64,000 bases of DNA. It comes from Bacteroidales bacterium UBA4360. Lineage in GTDB: Bacteria > Bacteroidota > Bacteroidia > Bacteroidales > UBA932. A program made the translations under genes and the position numbers. Below, one piece after another: positions 52,973 through 61,716 of this stretch (its first letter is position 1; each line of letters starts with the position of its first letter). Under the pieces are notes generated by a model. That model saw nothing but the letters and a program-made list of their open reading frames with translations. It ran no database searches and had not been told where the DNA came from. The stretch spans positions 152,221-216,220 of the forward strand of contig DGSO01000013.1 in the NCBI GenBank assembly GCA_002393945.1, written 5' to 3'.

Positions 52973-53649
52973 AAAGGATTGTGCTGATACTGGCAGTGCT
53001 TTTCCCGCTGGCTGCAGGGGCGCAGACCACCTGCCTGAACGCCTTCGGCACAGTGGGTTACGACAAGGTGGAAAAGGCATATGCCACGGCCGGGGCGGTG
53101 TTTTCCTGGCAGCCCGGCGGCAGTTATGTCCTCAAGGCGGGCGTTCTGGGAGACACGTCCACGGAGTTTGCGGCAGAACTGTCGGCAGAGTATTTCTTTC
53201 CGCTCCGAAGCGGCCATCTCCTGTCGGTTGAGCCTCTAGTTTTCAGTAATACCCATGTGAAATATGGCATCCAGGAGGTGTCGGCAGCCGTTTTGGGCGG
53301 CTGGTCATGGAAGGGGAGAGTGGGCGTCAAGGCCGGTGTCATGTTCAAGTTCATAAGCTCGATAGGCGGGGAGGGCTCCGTTGTAGAGCCCTGGAACTTT
53401 GCCTACAGCATTGAAGGATGGTTCCTCCCGGCGCGCAGCCGCTTCAATGTGGGCGCATCCCTTTCTACGATAGAGGATTTCGTCGCCGAAAGGTTCTACT
53501 GCCCTTCAGTTGCCCTCCAGTGCCGATGGGCTGCCACGGACCGCCTGTGCCTATATGCAAAGCTGCGCCAGCACAACAGCGGTATCTTCGACGTTGCCAG
53601 CAACTGGTTTGATACTTCACTAAGGATAGGAGCGCTGCTGTTATGGTAA
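52969..53649 (+). CDS. Exported beta-rich protein, uncharacterised
   Basis: 226 residues with signal peptide MKRIVLILAVLFPLAAGAQ. The rest alternates hydrophobic and polar residues (VGVKAGVMFKFISSI, SRFNVGASLSTIEDF, DTSLRIGALLLW) and ends in an aromatic residue, consistent with an outer-membrane barrel of about ten strands. No family recognised. It overlaps mntP by four bases and the metallophosphoesterase gene by seven, so the three are translated together. Confidence 0.75.
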   Translation: MKRIVLILAVLFPLAAGAQTTCLNAFGTVGYDKVEKAYATAGAVFSWQPGGSYVLKAGVLGDTSTEFAAELSAEYFFPLRSGHLLSVEPLVFSNTHVKYGIQEVSAAVLGGWSWKGRVGVKAGVMFKFISSIGGEGSVVEPWNFAYSIEGWFLPARSRFNVGASLSTIEDFVAERFYCPSVALQCRWAATDRLCLYAKLRQHNSGIFDVASNWFDTSLRIGALLLW

Positions 53650-54482
53650 AAAGACTCATACTGGCGGCCTTGCTCGCCGTATCCTGCGGAAGGCTGGAGA
53701 TACAGAATATGCTTTATCCGCTTGTCCCGGACGTGAACGACAGGGTGGAAGCCTCCTTCAAGTGGAACGAAAACCATCCTCCCGTTACCCTTAGCGCCCC
53801 TGCCGATTACCGTTTCTACGCCGGCTCGGACATCCATGTCTCCGACGGGCGCCCGGCCTTTTTCCGGAAGATGACGGAAGCCTGTGCCGAAGACCCAAAG
53901 GCGGCGTTCTACCTCTGCCTCGGAGACCTACTCTTCGGAAAGGACCACATGGATTGGGTGGCCGACGTCATGCAGTCTTCCCCGGCCCCCGGCTTCATCC
54001 TGGTTGGGAACCATGACCTTCTTTTCGGCCTCTGGGATACGTGGAAGGCCACTTTTCACAGTTCAACATACTACTTTTACGTGGATACGCCTTCCGGAAA
54101 GGACCTGTACATAATGCTGGATTCGGCCAGCGGCACCCTTGGTGAGAAGCAGGCTAAATGGCTGGAAGGAGTCCTTGCCGATGTGCGCCCCTCCTGCCGC
54201 CACTGCGTGGTCTCCGTCCACACCAACATCTTCAGGAGCGACGCAACCCAGTTCCCCTCTACCAACTTCACCAGGGAGGAGACCTGGTTCCTGCTTGACC
54301 TCATGACGCGCAGCAAGGTGGACATGATGATAGCCGGGCATGACCATGTGAGGGACGTAAGCTTCTTTAACGGAGTTACTTATATAACGCTTGACAGTCT
54401 AAAGGACGATTCTCCGTCCGCATCCTACATGACCGTGGACGTGGGAGAGGGCCTTGAGTATAAATTCGTGGAGTTAAAATAG
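53643..54482 (+). CDS. Calcineurin-like metallophosphoesterase, lipoprotein
   Basis: 279 residues with lipoprotein signal MVKRLILAALLAVSCG (Cys 15). The five metal motifs are in order: GSDIHVSDG, LGDLLFGKDH, GNHDLLFG, VSVHTNIF and AGHDHVRD. This suggests a periplasm-facing phosphoesterase; the substrate is unknown. Its stop shares one base with the GTG start of the next gene (TAGTG). Confidence 0.88.
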   Translation: MVKRLILAALLAVSCGRLEIQNMLYPLVPDVNDRVEASFKWNENHPPVTLSAPADYRFYAGSDIHVSDGRPAFFRKMTEACAEDPKAAFYLCLGDLLFGKDHMDWVADVMQSSPAPGFILVGNHDLLFGLWDTWKATFHSSTYYFYVDTPSGKDLYIMLDSASGTLGEKQAKWLEGVLADVRPSCRHCVVSVHTNIFRSDATQFPSTNFTREETWFLLDLMTRSKVDMMIAGHDHVRDVSFFNGVTYITLDSLKDDSPSASYMTVDVGEGLEYKFVELK

Positions 54483-55216
54483 TGGATAATAAGACAGCGC
54501 AGCTCCTGCGGGAGTATGCAGAGCGGTACGAAACCGCCGGTTTCATAGTGGGAGACCCATCCTGGTTCATGCACCAGGTGAAGGGACAGAGGAACCAGGA
54601 GATTATGGCTTTCATGGCCGCGGCGCTAAGCTACGGCGCCCGTTCACAGTTCCTTCCCAAGATACAGTGGCTTTTGGACTGCTCTGAAGGAGAGCCGGAC
54701 GCCTGGGTAAGGGAAGGGGAGTTCCGCTCCGTTCTCCATGAGGATGATCGGGAATGCTTCTACCGCCTTTACAACAAGGGGCTCATGGCGCGCTTTCTGG
54801 GCGCCTGCCAGGAGCTTCTGAAGGAGTACGGCAGCCTTGGGGAGTTCGTGCCCGCCGGGGAGACGATATCGGCCCTGGAGGCCCTTTGCCGATGGTTTTC
54901 CGAGCGTGGCCTTGCGGTCATCGTCCCCAAGGATACCACGTCTTCCTGCAAGAGGCTGTGCATGTTCATGCGCTGGATGGTGAGGGACGGCTCTCCCGTG
55001 GACCTTGGCCTGTGGGCGGGGAAAATCGGCAAGAAAAGCCTTATCATCCCTATGGATACGCACGTTCTTACGGAGGCGGGGAAGCTTGGTCTGGTGAATT
55101 CCCGGACGGCGTCCATGTCGGCCGCACGCCGCCTTACGGCCTCCCTGGCAGAGGTTTTTCCGGAGGATCCTCTCAAAGGCGATTTTGCCCTCTTCGGGTA
55201 TGGCGTTAATCAATAA
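54482..55216 (+). CDS. DUF2400/TIGR02757 family protein, glycosylase-like fold
   Basis: 244 residues, GTG start at 54482 overlapping the previous stop by one base. CKRLCMFMRWMVRDGSPVDLGLW and LIIPMDTHV resemble the helix-hairpin-helix region of archaeal 8-oxoguanine glycosylases to which this family is distantly related, so a DNA-repair or base-recognition role is possible but unproven. FIVGDPSWFMHQVKGQRNQEI is the usual N-terminal block. Confidence 0.85.
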   Translation: MDNKTAQLLREYAERYETAGFIVGDPSWFMHQVKGQRNQEIMAFMAAALSYGARSQFLPKIQWLLDCSEGEPDAWVREGEFRSVLHEDDRECFYRLYNKGLMARFLGACQELLKEYGSLGEFVPAGETISALEALCRWFSERGLAVIVPKDTTSSCKRLCMFMRWMVRDGSPVDLGLWAGKIGKKSLIIPMDTHVLTEAGKLGLVNSRTASMSAARRLTASLAEVFPEDPLKGDFALFGYGVNQ

Positions 55217-55223
55217 TAATTGC

Positions 55224-55231
55224 TATCTTTG
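55224..55231 (+). promoter_or_regulatory. -7 box of pdxB
   Basis: TATCTTTG, eight bases before the pdxB ATG, immediately after the preceding gene. Confidence 0.6.
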
Positions 55232-55239
55232 TAGATACC

Positions 55240-56277
55240 ATGTTAATAGTCGCAGACACTAATATACCGTTCCTCAAAGGCGTTCTGGAACCCTACGCAG
55301 AAGTAAGGTATTACGACGGCCGCGCCATCGGCAGGGAAGAGATGAAAGATGCCGATGCCGTCATTATCCGCACCCGCACCCGCTGTAACCGTGAAACCCT
55401 TGAAGGTTCCAGGGTGAAGATGATCGCGAGCGCAACCATCGGCATGGACCATATTGACATAGACTGGTGCCGGGAAAACGGAATCGAGGTCCGGAATGCA
55501 GAGGGCTGCAATGCATGGGGCGTGGCAGACTACGTTTTCTCTGCGCTCTTCGGAGTGGCGTCAAGGCATACCGTCAAGCTGGACGGGACCACAATCGGCA
55601 TAGTTGGAGTGGGAAATGTGGGAAGGAAGGTGGAAAAGATGGCAAGGCGCCTTGGATTCAATGTCCTGAGGTGCGACCCTCCACGCGCCGCTGCGGAAGG
55701 CCCGGAAGGCTTTGTCTCTCTGGAAGAGCTTCTGGAAGGGTCCGACATCGTAACCATGCACGTGCCGCTGGATGCCTCTACCCGCGGCATGGCGGGGGAT
55801 GAATTCTTCTCCAGGATGCGCACGGGGGCGTTTTTCATCAATGCGGCCAGGGGGGAGATCGTAGACGAGCAGGCGCTTCTGAGGGCCCGTCCCAAGCTGG
55901 GAGGCCTTATCCTTGACACCTGGTGCAACGAGCCCGATGTGAACCAGCTTCTCATAGACGCATGCGACATTGCAACCCCTCACATTGCCGGTTATACATA
56001 TCAGGGCAAGCAGAACGGTACCGCCATGGCGGTGCAGGCGCTTGCACATCATTACAGTTTCATAGAACTGGAGAATTTTGCACCGGCTCCGGAAAGCGAC
56101 GCCCTGAGGCCCATCGTCATAGACGTAACGGGAAAGACCCAGGGAGAGATTGCCGCAATCCTGCAGTACAATTACCCTATATTCACGGACGATTTCCTCT
56201 TCAGGAGCGCGCCCGGCAGCTTTGAGAAACTGCGCAGTGAATATACCTACCGTAACGAATACTATCTAAACGACTGA
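55240..56277 (+). CDS. pdxB: 4-phosphoerythronate dehydrogenase
   Basis: 345-residue D-2-hydroxyacid dehydrogenase of the DXP-dependent pyridoxal phosphate pathway. The Rossmann motif is IGIVGVGNVGRKVEKMARRLG; catalytic Arg, Glu and His are in RTRTRCN, LDTWCNEPDV and TPHIAGYTYQGKQNGT, and SATIGMDHIDIDWCRENGIEV is the PdxB-type substrate region. The C-terminal extension of about 80 residues (ENFAPAPESD to EYYLND) is the PdxB dimerisation domain, separating it from SerA. Six bases upstream of the DUF4301 gene. Confidence 0.94.
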   Translation: MLIVADTNIPFLKGVLEPYAEVRYYDGRAIGREEMKDADAVIIRTRTRCNRETLEGSRVKMIASATIGMDHIDIDWCRENGIEVRNAEGCNAWGVADYVFSALFGVASRHTVKLDGTTIGIVGVGNVGRKVEKMARRLGFNVLRCDPPRAAAEGPEGFVSLEELLEGSDIVTMHVPLDASTRGMAGDEFFSRMRTGAFFINAARGEIVDEQALLRARPKLGGLILDTWCNEPDVNQLLIDACDIATPHIAGYTYQGKQNGTAMAVQALAHHYSFIELENFAPAPESDALRPIVIDVTGKTQGEIAAILQYNYPIFTDDFLFRSAPGSFEKLRSEYTYRNEYYLND

Positions 56278-56283
56278 CCGCAT

Positions 56284-57774
56284 ATGTTCACACAGAAAGA
56301 CATTAACCAGATTGAAGAGCGCGGCACCACCGTGCGCGAGGTTTCCCGTCAGATAGACTGTTTCCGCAGCGGCTTCCCCTGGATGAAGATCGTGGGCCCG
56401 GCAACGCCGGAACGCGGCATCCGCGTGCTTGCTCCGGAGGCCGTCAAGACAGCCATAGATTATTACAAGGGTGCATCTGTCCATGGAAAGTGCAAGTTCG
56501 TCCCCGCCTCGGGAGCGGCCTCCCGCATGTTCAAGGACATGTTCAGCGGCCTCTCCGCCATGGAAGAGGGAAAGGACCTTCCTGCCGATGCCCCCGGCGC
56601 CAGACTGGCCGCCCGCATCAAGGACTTCGCCTTCTACACGCCTGAACTCTTCGGTGAACCTGCCGACACTCCCGAGTACCGCCTCAAGGCGCTGCGTCTC
56701 CTCCTCAAGGAAGAAGGCCTGGCATACGGCTCCAAGCCCAAGGGCGTCCTCAAGTTCCACAGATATCCCACAGAGGTACGCACCGCCATCGCAGAGCACC
56801 TTGTAGAGGCCCAGCAGTACATGAGGAATGCAGACGGTACCTGCAACCTTACGGTTACCATCTCTCCTGAGCATACGGAGCTCTTCAATGCCGCCGTGGC
56901 CGAAGTGCTTCCAGAGTATGAAAAACGCTACGGAGTGAAGTACAACATCACTTTTACTTACCAGGACAAGGCCACAGATACCATCGCCGTGACAGAGGAC
57001 AACAAGCCCTTCCGCAAGGACGACGGCTCCCTTCTCTTCCGCCCGGCGGGCCACGGCGCTCTCATCCACAACCTTGACAAGGTGAAGGAAGAGCTGGTTT
57101 CAATCAAGAACATAGACAACGTCTCCCATGAAAAGTTCCTGCCGGTCACCGCAGAGTACAAGCAGGTGCTCATGGGCGTCGCCCTGCAGCTTAGGGACAA
57201 GATTTTCGAGTATCTGCGCCGTCTGGACGAAGACCCTTCCGTGCAGCTTTGCAACGAGATAGAGAACTTCCTGGACAAGCATCTGTGCATCCAGATTCCC
57301 CTCGCTCATTCAGAGAAGGAAAGGGTTGACATGATCCGTGCAAAACTCAACCGCCCCATACGCGTCTGCGGCATGGTCCGCAACGAAGGCGAACCCGGTG
57401 GCGGCCCTTATATCATTGCGGGCAAGGATGGCTGCACATCGCTCCAGATCCTCGAAAGCGTTCAGATCAACCAGGCCGACAAGGGCGCCATGGAAGCCAT
57501 GTCACATGCCACCCATTTCAATCCCGTAGACCTTGTATGCTGCCTTCTGGACTACAAGGGGAATCATTTCGACCTTCCCAAATTCGTAGATCCCGAAGCC
57601 GGCTTCATCAGCTCCAAGAGCTATGAAGGCCGCACCCTCAAGGCCCTGGAACTCCCGGGCCTGTGGAACGGCGCCATGAGCGACTGGAACACCCTTTTCA
57701 TCGAAGTCCCCATCGAAACTTTCAACCCTGTAAAAGTTGTGCTGGACCTCCTCAGGCCCGCACATCAGGAATAG
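56284..57774 (+). CDS. DUF4301 family protein
   Basis: 496-residue cytoplasmic protein conserved in Bacteroidota, of unknown function. KCKFVPASGAASRMFKDMF near residue 75 looks like a nucleotide-binding turn, and HGALIHNLDKV and GMVRNEGEPGGGPYII are further conserved blocks; the overall look is reminiscent of nucleotidyltransferases, but catalytic residues cannot be assigned. ATG 56284 begins MFTQKDINQIEERGT, six bases after pdxB. An interspersed repeat starts three bases after the stop codon. Confidence 0.85.
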   Translation: MFTQKDINQIEERGTTVREVSRQIDCFRSGFPWMKIVGPATPERGIRVLAPEAVKTAIDYYKGASVHGKCKFVPASGAASRMFKDMFSGLSAMEEGKDLPADAPGARLAARIKDFAFYTPELFGEPADTPEYRLKALRLLLKEEGLAYGSKPKGVLKFHRYPTEVRTAIAEHLVEAQQYMRNADGTCNLTVTISPEHTELFNAAVAEVLPEYEKRYGVKYNITFTYQDKATDTIAVTEDNKPFRKDDGSLLFRPAGHGALIHNLDKVKEELVSIKNIDNVSHEKFLPVTAEYKQVLMGVALQLRDKIFEYLRRLDEDPSVQLCNEIENFLDKHLCIQIPLAHSEKERVDMIRAKLNRPIRVCGMVRNEGEPGGGPYIIAGKDGCTSLQILESVQINQADKGAMEAMSHATHFNPVDLVCCLLDYKGNHFDLPKFVDPEAGFISSKSYEGRTLKALELPGLWNGAMSDWNTLFIEVPIETFNPVKVVLDLLRPAHQE

Positions 57775-57776
57775 AA

Positions 57777-57805
57777 TTGTCATTCTGAGCGTAAGCGAAG
57801 AATCT
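57777..57805. repeat. Short interspersed hairpin repeat, copy 3
   Basis: TTGTCATTCTGAGCGTAAGC followed by GAAGAATCT, two bases after the DUF4301 stop. It differs from copy 1 by a single inserted T; ATTCT and AGAAT can pair. It is 13 bases before citD. Confidence 0.75.
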
Positions 57806-57818
57806 AAACTTTTTATAT

Positions 57819-58088
57819 ATGAAAGAAGCAACAGCCGGAACGCTTGAATCCGGAGACATTATGATTCAGATTGCCCCTGCCAAGGGGCTGGAAATCGAGC
57901 TTCAGAGTTCGGTTGAGGCGCAGTTCGGGCGCCAGATCAGGGAGGTGATAGGGGAGACCCTCGCCGGCCTTGGTATCAAGGATGCATATGTCAGGGCCGT
58001 AGACAAGGGTGCATTGGACTGCACCATCCGTGCCCGTGTAACCGCAGCTGCGGTAAGAGCAACAGGGGAGGACGTATGGAAAGACTGA
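57819..58088 (+). CDS. citD: Citrate lyase gamma subunit (acyl carrier protein)
   Basis: 89-residue carrier whose serine bears the triphosphoribosyl-dephospho-CoA group. The attachment region is AGTLESGDIMIQI with Ser 11, aligned with the known Ser 14 of other CitD proteins; QFGRQIREVIGETLAGLGI and DKGALDCTIRARV match the rest. First gene of citDEFX. It overlaps citE by 13 bases. No clear TAnnTTTG promoter is seen between the DUF4301 gene and citD. Confidence 0.95.
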   Translation: MKEATAGTLESGDIMIQIAPAKGLEIELQSSVEAQFGRQIREVIGETLAGLGIKDAYVRAVDKGALDCTIRARVTAAAVRATGEDVWKD

Positions 58089-58966
58089 GAAGAACCATGA
58101 TGTTCGTTCCGGGAAACAACCCCGGAATGATGGCAGATGCCCATATTTATGGCCCGGACAGCATCATGCTGGACCTGGAAGACTCCGTAACAATGGCAGA
58201 GAAGGATGCCGCAAGGCTCCTCGTTTACAATGCACTCAAGTCCATTGATTATGGCACCACGGAGATGGTAGTGCGCATCAACCCGCTCAGCACGCCTTAC
58301 GGCCGCAAGGACGTCGAGGCCGTAGTTAAGGCCGGCGTTGACGTCATCCGTATGCCCAAGACGGAAACTGCCGACGAAGTCCGTGAGCTTGAGGCCGAGA
58401 TCCTCAAGGTCGAGGAAGAAATCGGCGCTGTGGGCCGCACCCAGATCATGGCGGCCATCGAGAGCGCCCTTGGCATCGTGAATGCCTACGAGATTGCAAC
58501 CGCCTCAAAGCGTATGATGGGCATCGCCCTTGGTGCGGAGGACTATTCGGCAAACCTCAAGACCAACCGCACTCCGGGCGGAGCAGAGCTCCTTCTTGCC
58601 CGTGAAACCATCGTTGTAGCGGCCCGTGCTGCAGGTATTGCCTGCTTCGACACCGTTTACTCCAACCTTGACGACATGGAAACCTTCCGCAAGGAGGTGG
58701 AACTCATCAAGACCCTGGGCTTCGACGGAAAATCAATAATCAACCCCCGCCAGATTGAGGTTGTGAACTCAGTGTTCGTCCCTACAGAGAAGGAAATCAA
58801 CAAGGCCCGCGCCGTCATTGCCGGTATCAAGGAAGCCAAGGCCAAAGGCTCAGGCGTCATCTCCGTGAACGGCAAGATGGTAGACCGTCCCGTTGTGATA
58901 AGGGCAGAGCGTACAATCGCCCTTGCAGTTGCAGCAGGTGTAATTTCTGAGGAGGAAGCGCTATGA
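58076..58966 (+). CDS. citE: Citrate lyase beta subunit (citryl-ACP lyase)
   Basis: 296-residue HpcH/HpaI-fold enzyme that cleaves citryl-ACP to acetyl-ACP and oxaloacetate with Mg2+. RRTMMFVPGNNPGMMADAHIYGPDSIMLDLEDSV is the CitE N terminus; VRINPLSTPYGRKDVEAVV, IMAAIESALGIVNAYEIA and GIALGAEDYSANL contain the metal and substrate residues. GKSIINPRQIEVVN is near the end. It overlaps citF by ATGA. Confidence 0.96.
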   Translation: MERLRRTMMFVPGNNPGMMADAHIYGPDSIMLDLEDSVTMAEKDAARLLVYNALKSIDYGTTEMVVRINPLSTPYGRKDVEAVVKAGVDVIRMPKTETADEVRELEAEILKVEEEIGAVGRTQIMAAIESALGIVNAYEIATASKRMMGIALGAEDYSANLKTNRTPGGAELLLARETIVVAARAAGIACFDTVYSNLDDMETFRKEVELIKTLGFDGKSIINPRQIEVVNSVFVPTEKEINKARAVIAGIKEAKAKGSGVISVNGKMVDRPVVIRAERTIALAVAAGVISEEEAL

Positions 58967-60381
58967 GAAACTCAAAAGTAGTCACATTGGAAGAAGCCAT
59001 CCGCCGCAGCGGCCTCAAGGATGGCATGACCATTTCCTTCCACCACCATTTCCGCGGCGGTGACAAGGTGGTGAACATGGTTGTAGACAAGCTGGCAGAG
59101 ATGGGCTTCAAGAACCTCCATCTTGCTGCGTCCAGCCTTTCTGACGTACATGCTCCGCTTATCGAACATATCAAGAACGGTGTAATCACCAGGATTTCCA
59201 CCTCCGGCCTCAGGGGCACCCTTGCCGATGCAATCTCCCACGGCCTCATGGACGAGCCGGTGTTTTTCCGCTCCCACGGCGGCAGGGGCAGTGCAATCGC
59301 AACCGGAGAGCTCAAGATAGACGTTGCGTTCCTTGGAGCATCGGCATGCGACGAACTGGGCAATGCCTGCGGCGTTCCCCGTTCGGAGAATGCGAAGAGC
59401 ATCTGCGGTTCGCTGGGTTATGCCCTGCCGGATGCCCGCTATGCTTCTCATGTCGTGGTGCTTACAGATGACCTGGTGGCATATCCTAACCTTCCTGCAG
59501 GCATCCGTGCCGCAGACGTCGAATCCGTGGTCGTAGTGGATTCCGTGGGCGATTCTTCCAAGATATCGGCAGGGGCAATCAGGGATTCCAAGAATCCCAG
59601 GGATATACTCCTTGCAAAATCGGCGGCCAAGGTGGTTATCAATTCCGGGTACTTCCAGGACGGTTTCTCCATCCAGACCGGTACGGGCGGCGCTTCGCTG
59701 GCAGTGGTAAAGTACATCCGTGAAGAGATGATAAACCGCGGAATCAAGGCCTCCTTCGCCCTTGGCGGCATTACGGCGCACATGGTCAAGCTGCACGAGG
59801 AAGGACTTATCGGCAGGCTTATCGATGTGCAGTCCTTTGACAAGGTGGCGGCGGAATCCATCGGCAAGGATCCTTCCCATGTGGAGGTTTCTTCCGTGGA
59901 ATATGCTTCAGGGCAGCATACAGGCAGTGCCACCCATGCGCTGGATATCGTTATCCTGAGCGCGCTGGAGGTGGATACCAACTTCAACGTTAACGTGCTC
60001 GTGGGCTCTGACGGTGTTATCCGCGGAGCTATCGGCGGACATCAGGACACGGCGGCAGATTCCGCCCTTTCCATCATTGTATGCCCTCTTCTCCGCGGAC
60101 GCATTCCCTGCGTGGTGCCCAAGGTGACTACGCTCATCACTCCCGGAAAGTCCGTGGACGTTGTGGTGACGGAATACGGCATCGCGGTTAATCCCGCACG
60201 TCCGGAGGTTGCAGAGAAACTTCGCGCCGCCGGTCTTAAACTTGTTGATATCAAGGATCTGGCCGCAAAGGCGGAATCTGTCATCGGCAAGCCTGACGCC
60301 CTTCCTTTCGGGGATAAGGTGGTTGGCGTTGTCATGAACAGGGACGGCTCCGTGCTGGACAAGATATACAATATCAAGTGA
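58963..60381 (+). CDS. citF: Citrate lyase alpha subunit (citrate:acetyl-ACP transferase)
   Basis: 472-residue CoA-transferase-fold subunit that exchanges citrate for acetate on the carrier. DGMTISFHHHFRGGDKVVNMVV, GLRGTLADAISHGLM, FRSHGGRGSAIATGE, VEYASGQHTGSATHALDIVILSALEVD and VTEYGIAVNPARPEV match CitF. The length is slightly under the usual 500-510 because the N terminus is short. It overlaps citX by GTGA. Together with CitD and CitE it makes a complete lyase for citrate fermentation. Confidence 0.95.
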   Translation: MRNSKVVTLEEAIRRSGLKDGMTISFHHHFRGGDKVVNMVVDKLAEMGFKNLHLAASSLSDVHAPLIEHIKNGVITRISTSGLRGTLADAISHGLMDEPVFFRSHGGRGSAIATGELKIDVAFLGASACDELGNACGVPRSENAKSICGSLGYALPDARYASHVVVLTDDLVAYPNLPAGIRAADVESVVVVDSVGDSSKISAGAIRDSKNPRDILLAKSAAKVVINSGYFQDGFSIQTGTGGASLAVVKYIREEMINRGIKASFALGGITAHMVKLHEEGLIGRLIDVQSFDKVAAESIGKDPSHVEVSSVEYASGQHTGSATHALDIVILSALEVDTNFNVNVLVGSDGVIRGAIGGHQDTAADSALSIIVCPLLRGRIPCVVPKVTTLITPGKSVDVVVTEYGIAVNPARPEVAEKLRAAGLKLVDIKDLAAKAESVIGKPDALPFGDKVVGVVMNRDGSVLDKIYNIK

Positions 60382-60884
60382 TAACTCTGGAACAGTTACT
60401 GCTTTCAAGGGACCGCCGCGCTTCAAGGCAGCGGTCCCTTTTGGAGCAGTATCCTACAGGGGCGCTGCTTTGCCTTACGGTTCAGCTTCCGGGGAATGAA
60501 AAGAGGTCTCCGCTGTCTCTGAAGATTGCTTCCGTGGCCGTTGATGCGGTGAGGGCGGCGTTTGATGTGAAGCATGAGGAGCTTTATGATTTTGAGACCG
60601 GGTATGAGGGCTATTTTGTTGTGAATGATGTTCCGGAAAGTGCTAAAATCAAGGCAGTAACGCTTGAAGAATCACACCTGCTGGGAAGGCTTTGGGATCT
60701 TGACGTGATAGTCCCTTATGTCGATGGTGTCCGCCCTCTTTCGAGGTCGGAACTTGGCTATCCGGAGAGGCTATGCCTCATTTGCGGGGACCCTGCGCGC
60801 TATTGCATAAGGACGCGGGCACATACCGCAGAAGAATTGATTGGACGCATGCAAGAAATGGTCGATGCCTATGAAAGACATTAA
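60378..60884 (+). CDS. citX: Citrate lyase holo-ACP synthase
   Basis: 168-residue enzyme that loads the prosthetic group precursor onto CitD. LLLSRDRRASRQRSLLEQYP is the usual start; EESHLLGRLWDLDVIVP and LCLICGDPARYCIRTRAH are the CitX motifs. The start is GTG 60378, overlapping the citF stop. CitG and the CitC ligase are not adjacent and are not elsewhere in the window. Confidence 0.93.
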   Translation: MITLEQLLLSRDRRASRQRSLLEQYPTGALLCLTVQLPGNEKRSPLSLKIASVAVDAVRAAFDVKHEELYDFETGYEGYFVVNDVPESAKIKAVTLEESHLLGRLWDLDVIVPYVDGVRPLSRSELGYPERLCLICGDPARYCIRTRAHTAEELIGRMQEMVDAYERH

Positions 60885-61683
60885 GACCGGTTACTGGGAC
60901 AAGCGCACGGACCTTTCCGGTGTGCAGTTTTTCGTGAAGAAACTCTCTACGGTGGGTTTCGTGAAGGTCCCTTCTGTCCCGGAAGTGCGTCTTCCGCTCG
61001 TTGGCTTTGTCTTCCTGACCGGCGGTGAAATGCTGGTGGAGATTGACAAAAAGCCGTATATGTGCACTGCCGGGCAGCTTCTTCTCATCCCCGAGAAAAT
61101 GCCTTATTCGATTCTCCACTTTGTAGATGCGACGGGCTTCGACGGGGCTTTCAGTCCGGATATCCTGCCGGATGCAAGGATGCTTTCCGTGCTTCGGCAG
61201 CCGGTTCAGCAGGCGTTTTGGTTTGACGAGGCGGCATTTGTGGCCGAGCTTTTCAACATGCTGGACATAGCTTTCCACAAGGACGACAAGGTATTTCTGA
61301 CAAAGGGGATGGATCTTCTTCTGTCCCGCCTTGATCCACGGCCGTCCGTTCACCTTCCGGAGACAGTCTCCAGTTTCCTGGACATGGTTTTTGCCGATGA
61401 CAAGCCCATCCTTTCGGCTTCCGATTTTGCATCGGAGTACAAACTCTCGTTCAACTATCTTAACCGTATTGTGAAAAAGTCTACCGGACGTACCGTAGGC
61501 TCCTGGATAGACACGGCCCGCGTGACGCGCGCGAAGAGGCTTCTCCGTGACACAGACAGCTCCATGATTGACATAGCAGTTGCCGTGGGACTGGACGATC
61601 AGTCCTATTTTGCCCGCTTTTTCAAGAAGCACACTGGTGTAACGCCTTCAGAGTTTAGGAAATCCGTGCACGAATTATCCTAA
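60871..61683 (+). CDS. AraC-family transcriptional regulator
   Basis: About 270 residues. The N-terminal half is a cupin-like sensing domain (LVGFVFLTGGEMLVEIDKKPYMCTAGQLLLIPEKMPY); the C-terminal half has the two HTH motifs of AraC proteins: SASDFASEYKLSFNYLNRIVKKSTGRTVGSWI and MIDIAVAVGLDDQSYFARFFKKHTGVTPSEFR. ATG 60871 or 60865 may be the start; both overlap the end of citX. Being coupled to citDEFX, it is probably a regulator of citrate use, but the effector is inferred only from location. Confidence 0.88.
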   Translation: MKDIKTGYWDKRTDLSGVQFFVKKLSTVGFVKVPSVPEVRLPLVGFVFLTGGEMLVEIDKKPYMCTAGQLLLIPEKMPYSILHFVDATGFDGAFSPDILPDARMLSVLRQPVQQAFWFDEAAFVAELFNMLDIAFHKDDKVFLTKGMDLLLSRLDPRPSVHLPETVSSFLDMVFADDKPILSASDFASEYKLSFNYLNRIVKKSTGRTVGSWIDTARVTRAKRLLRDTDSSMIDIAVAVGLDDQSYFARFFKKHTGVTPSEFRKSVHELS

Positions 61684-61716
61684 GAGAGCGCCCTTTTCCC
61701 CAAGGGACGATCTTTT
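61684..61716 (+). terminator. Weak terminator candidate after the AraC gene
   Basis: CCCTT and AAGGG can pair around TTCCCC, followed by GACGATCTTTTTT. The stem is short; it may serve both the plus-strand araC and the convergent LytTR gene. Confidence 0.35.
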
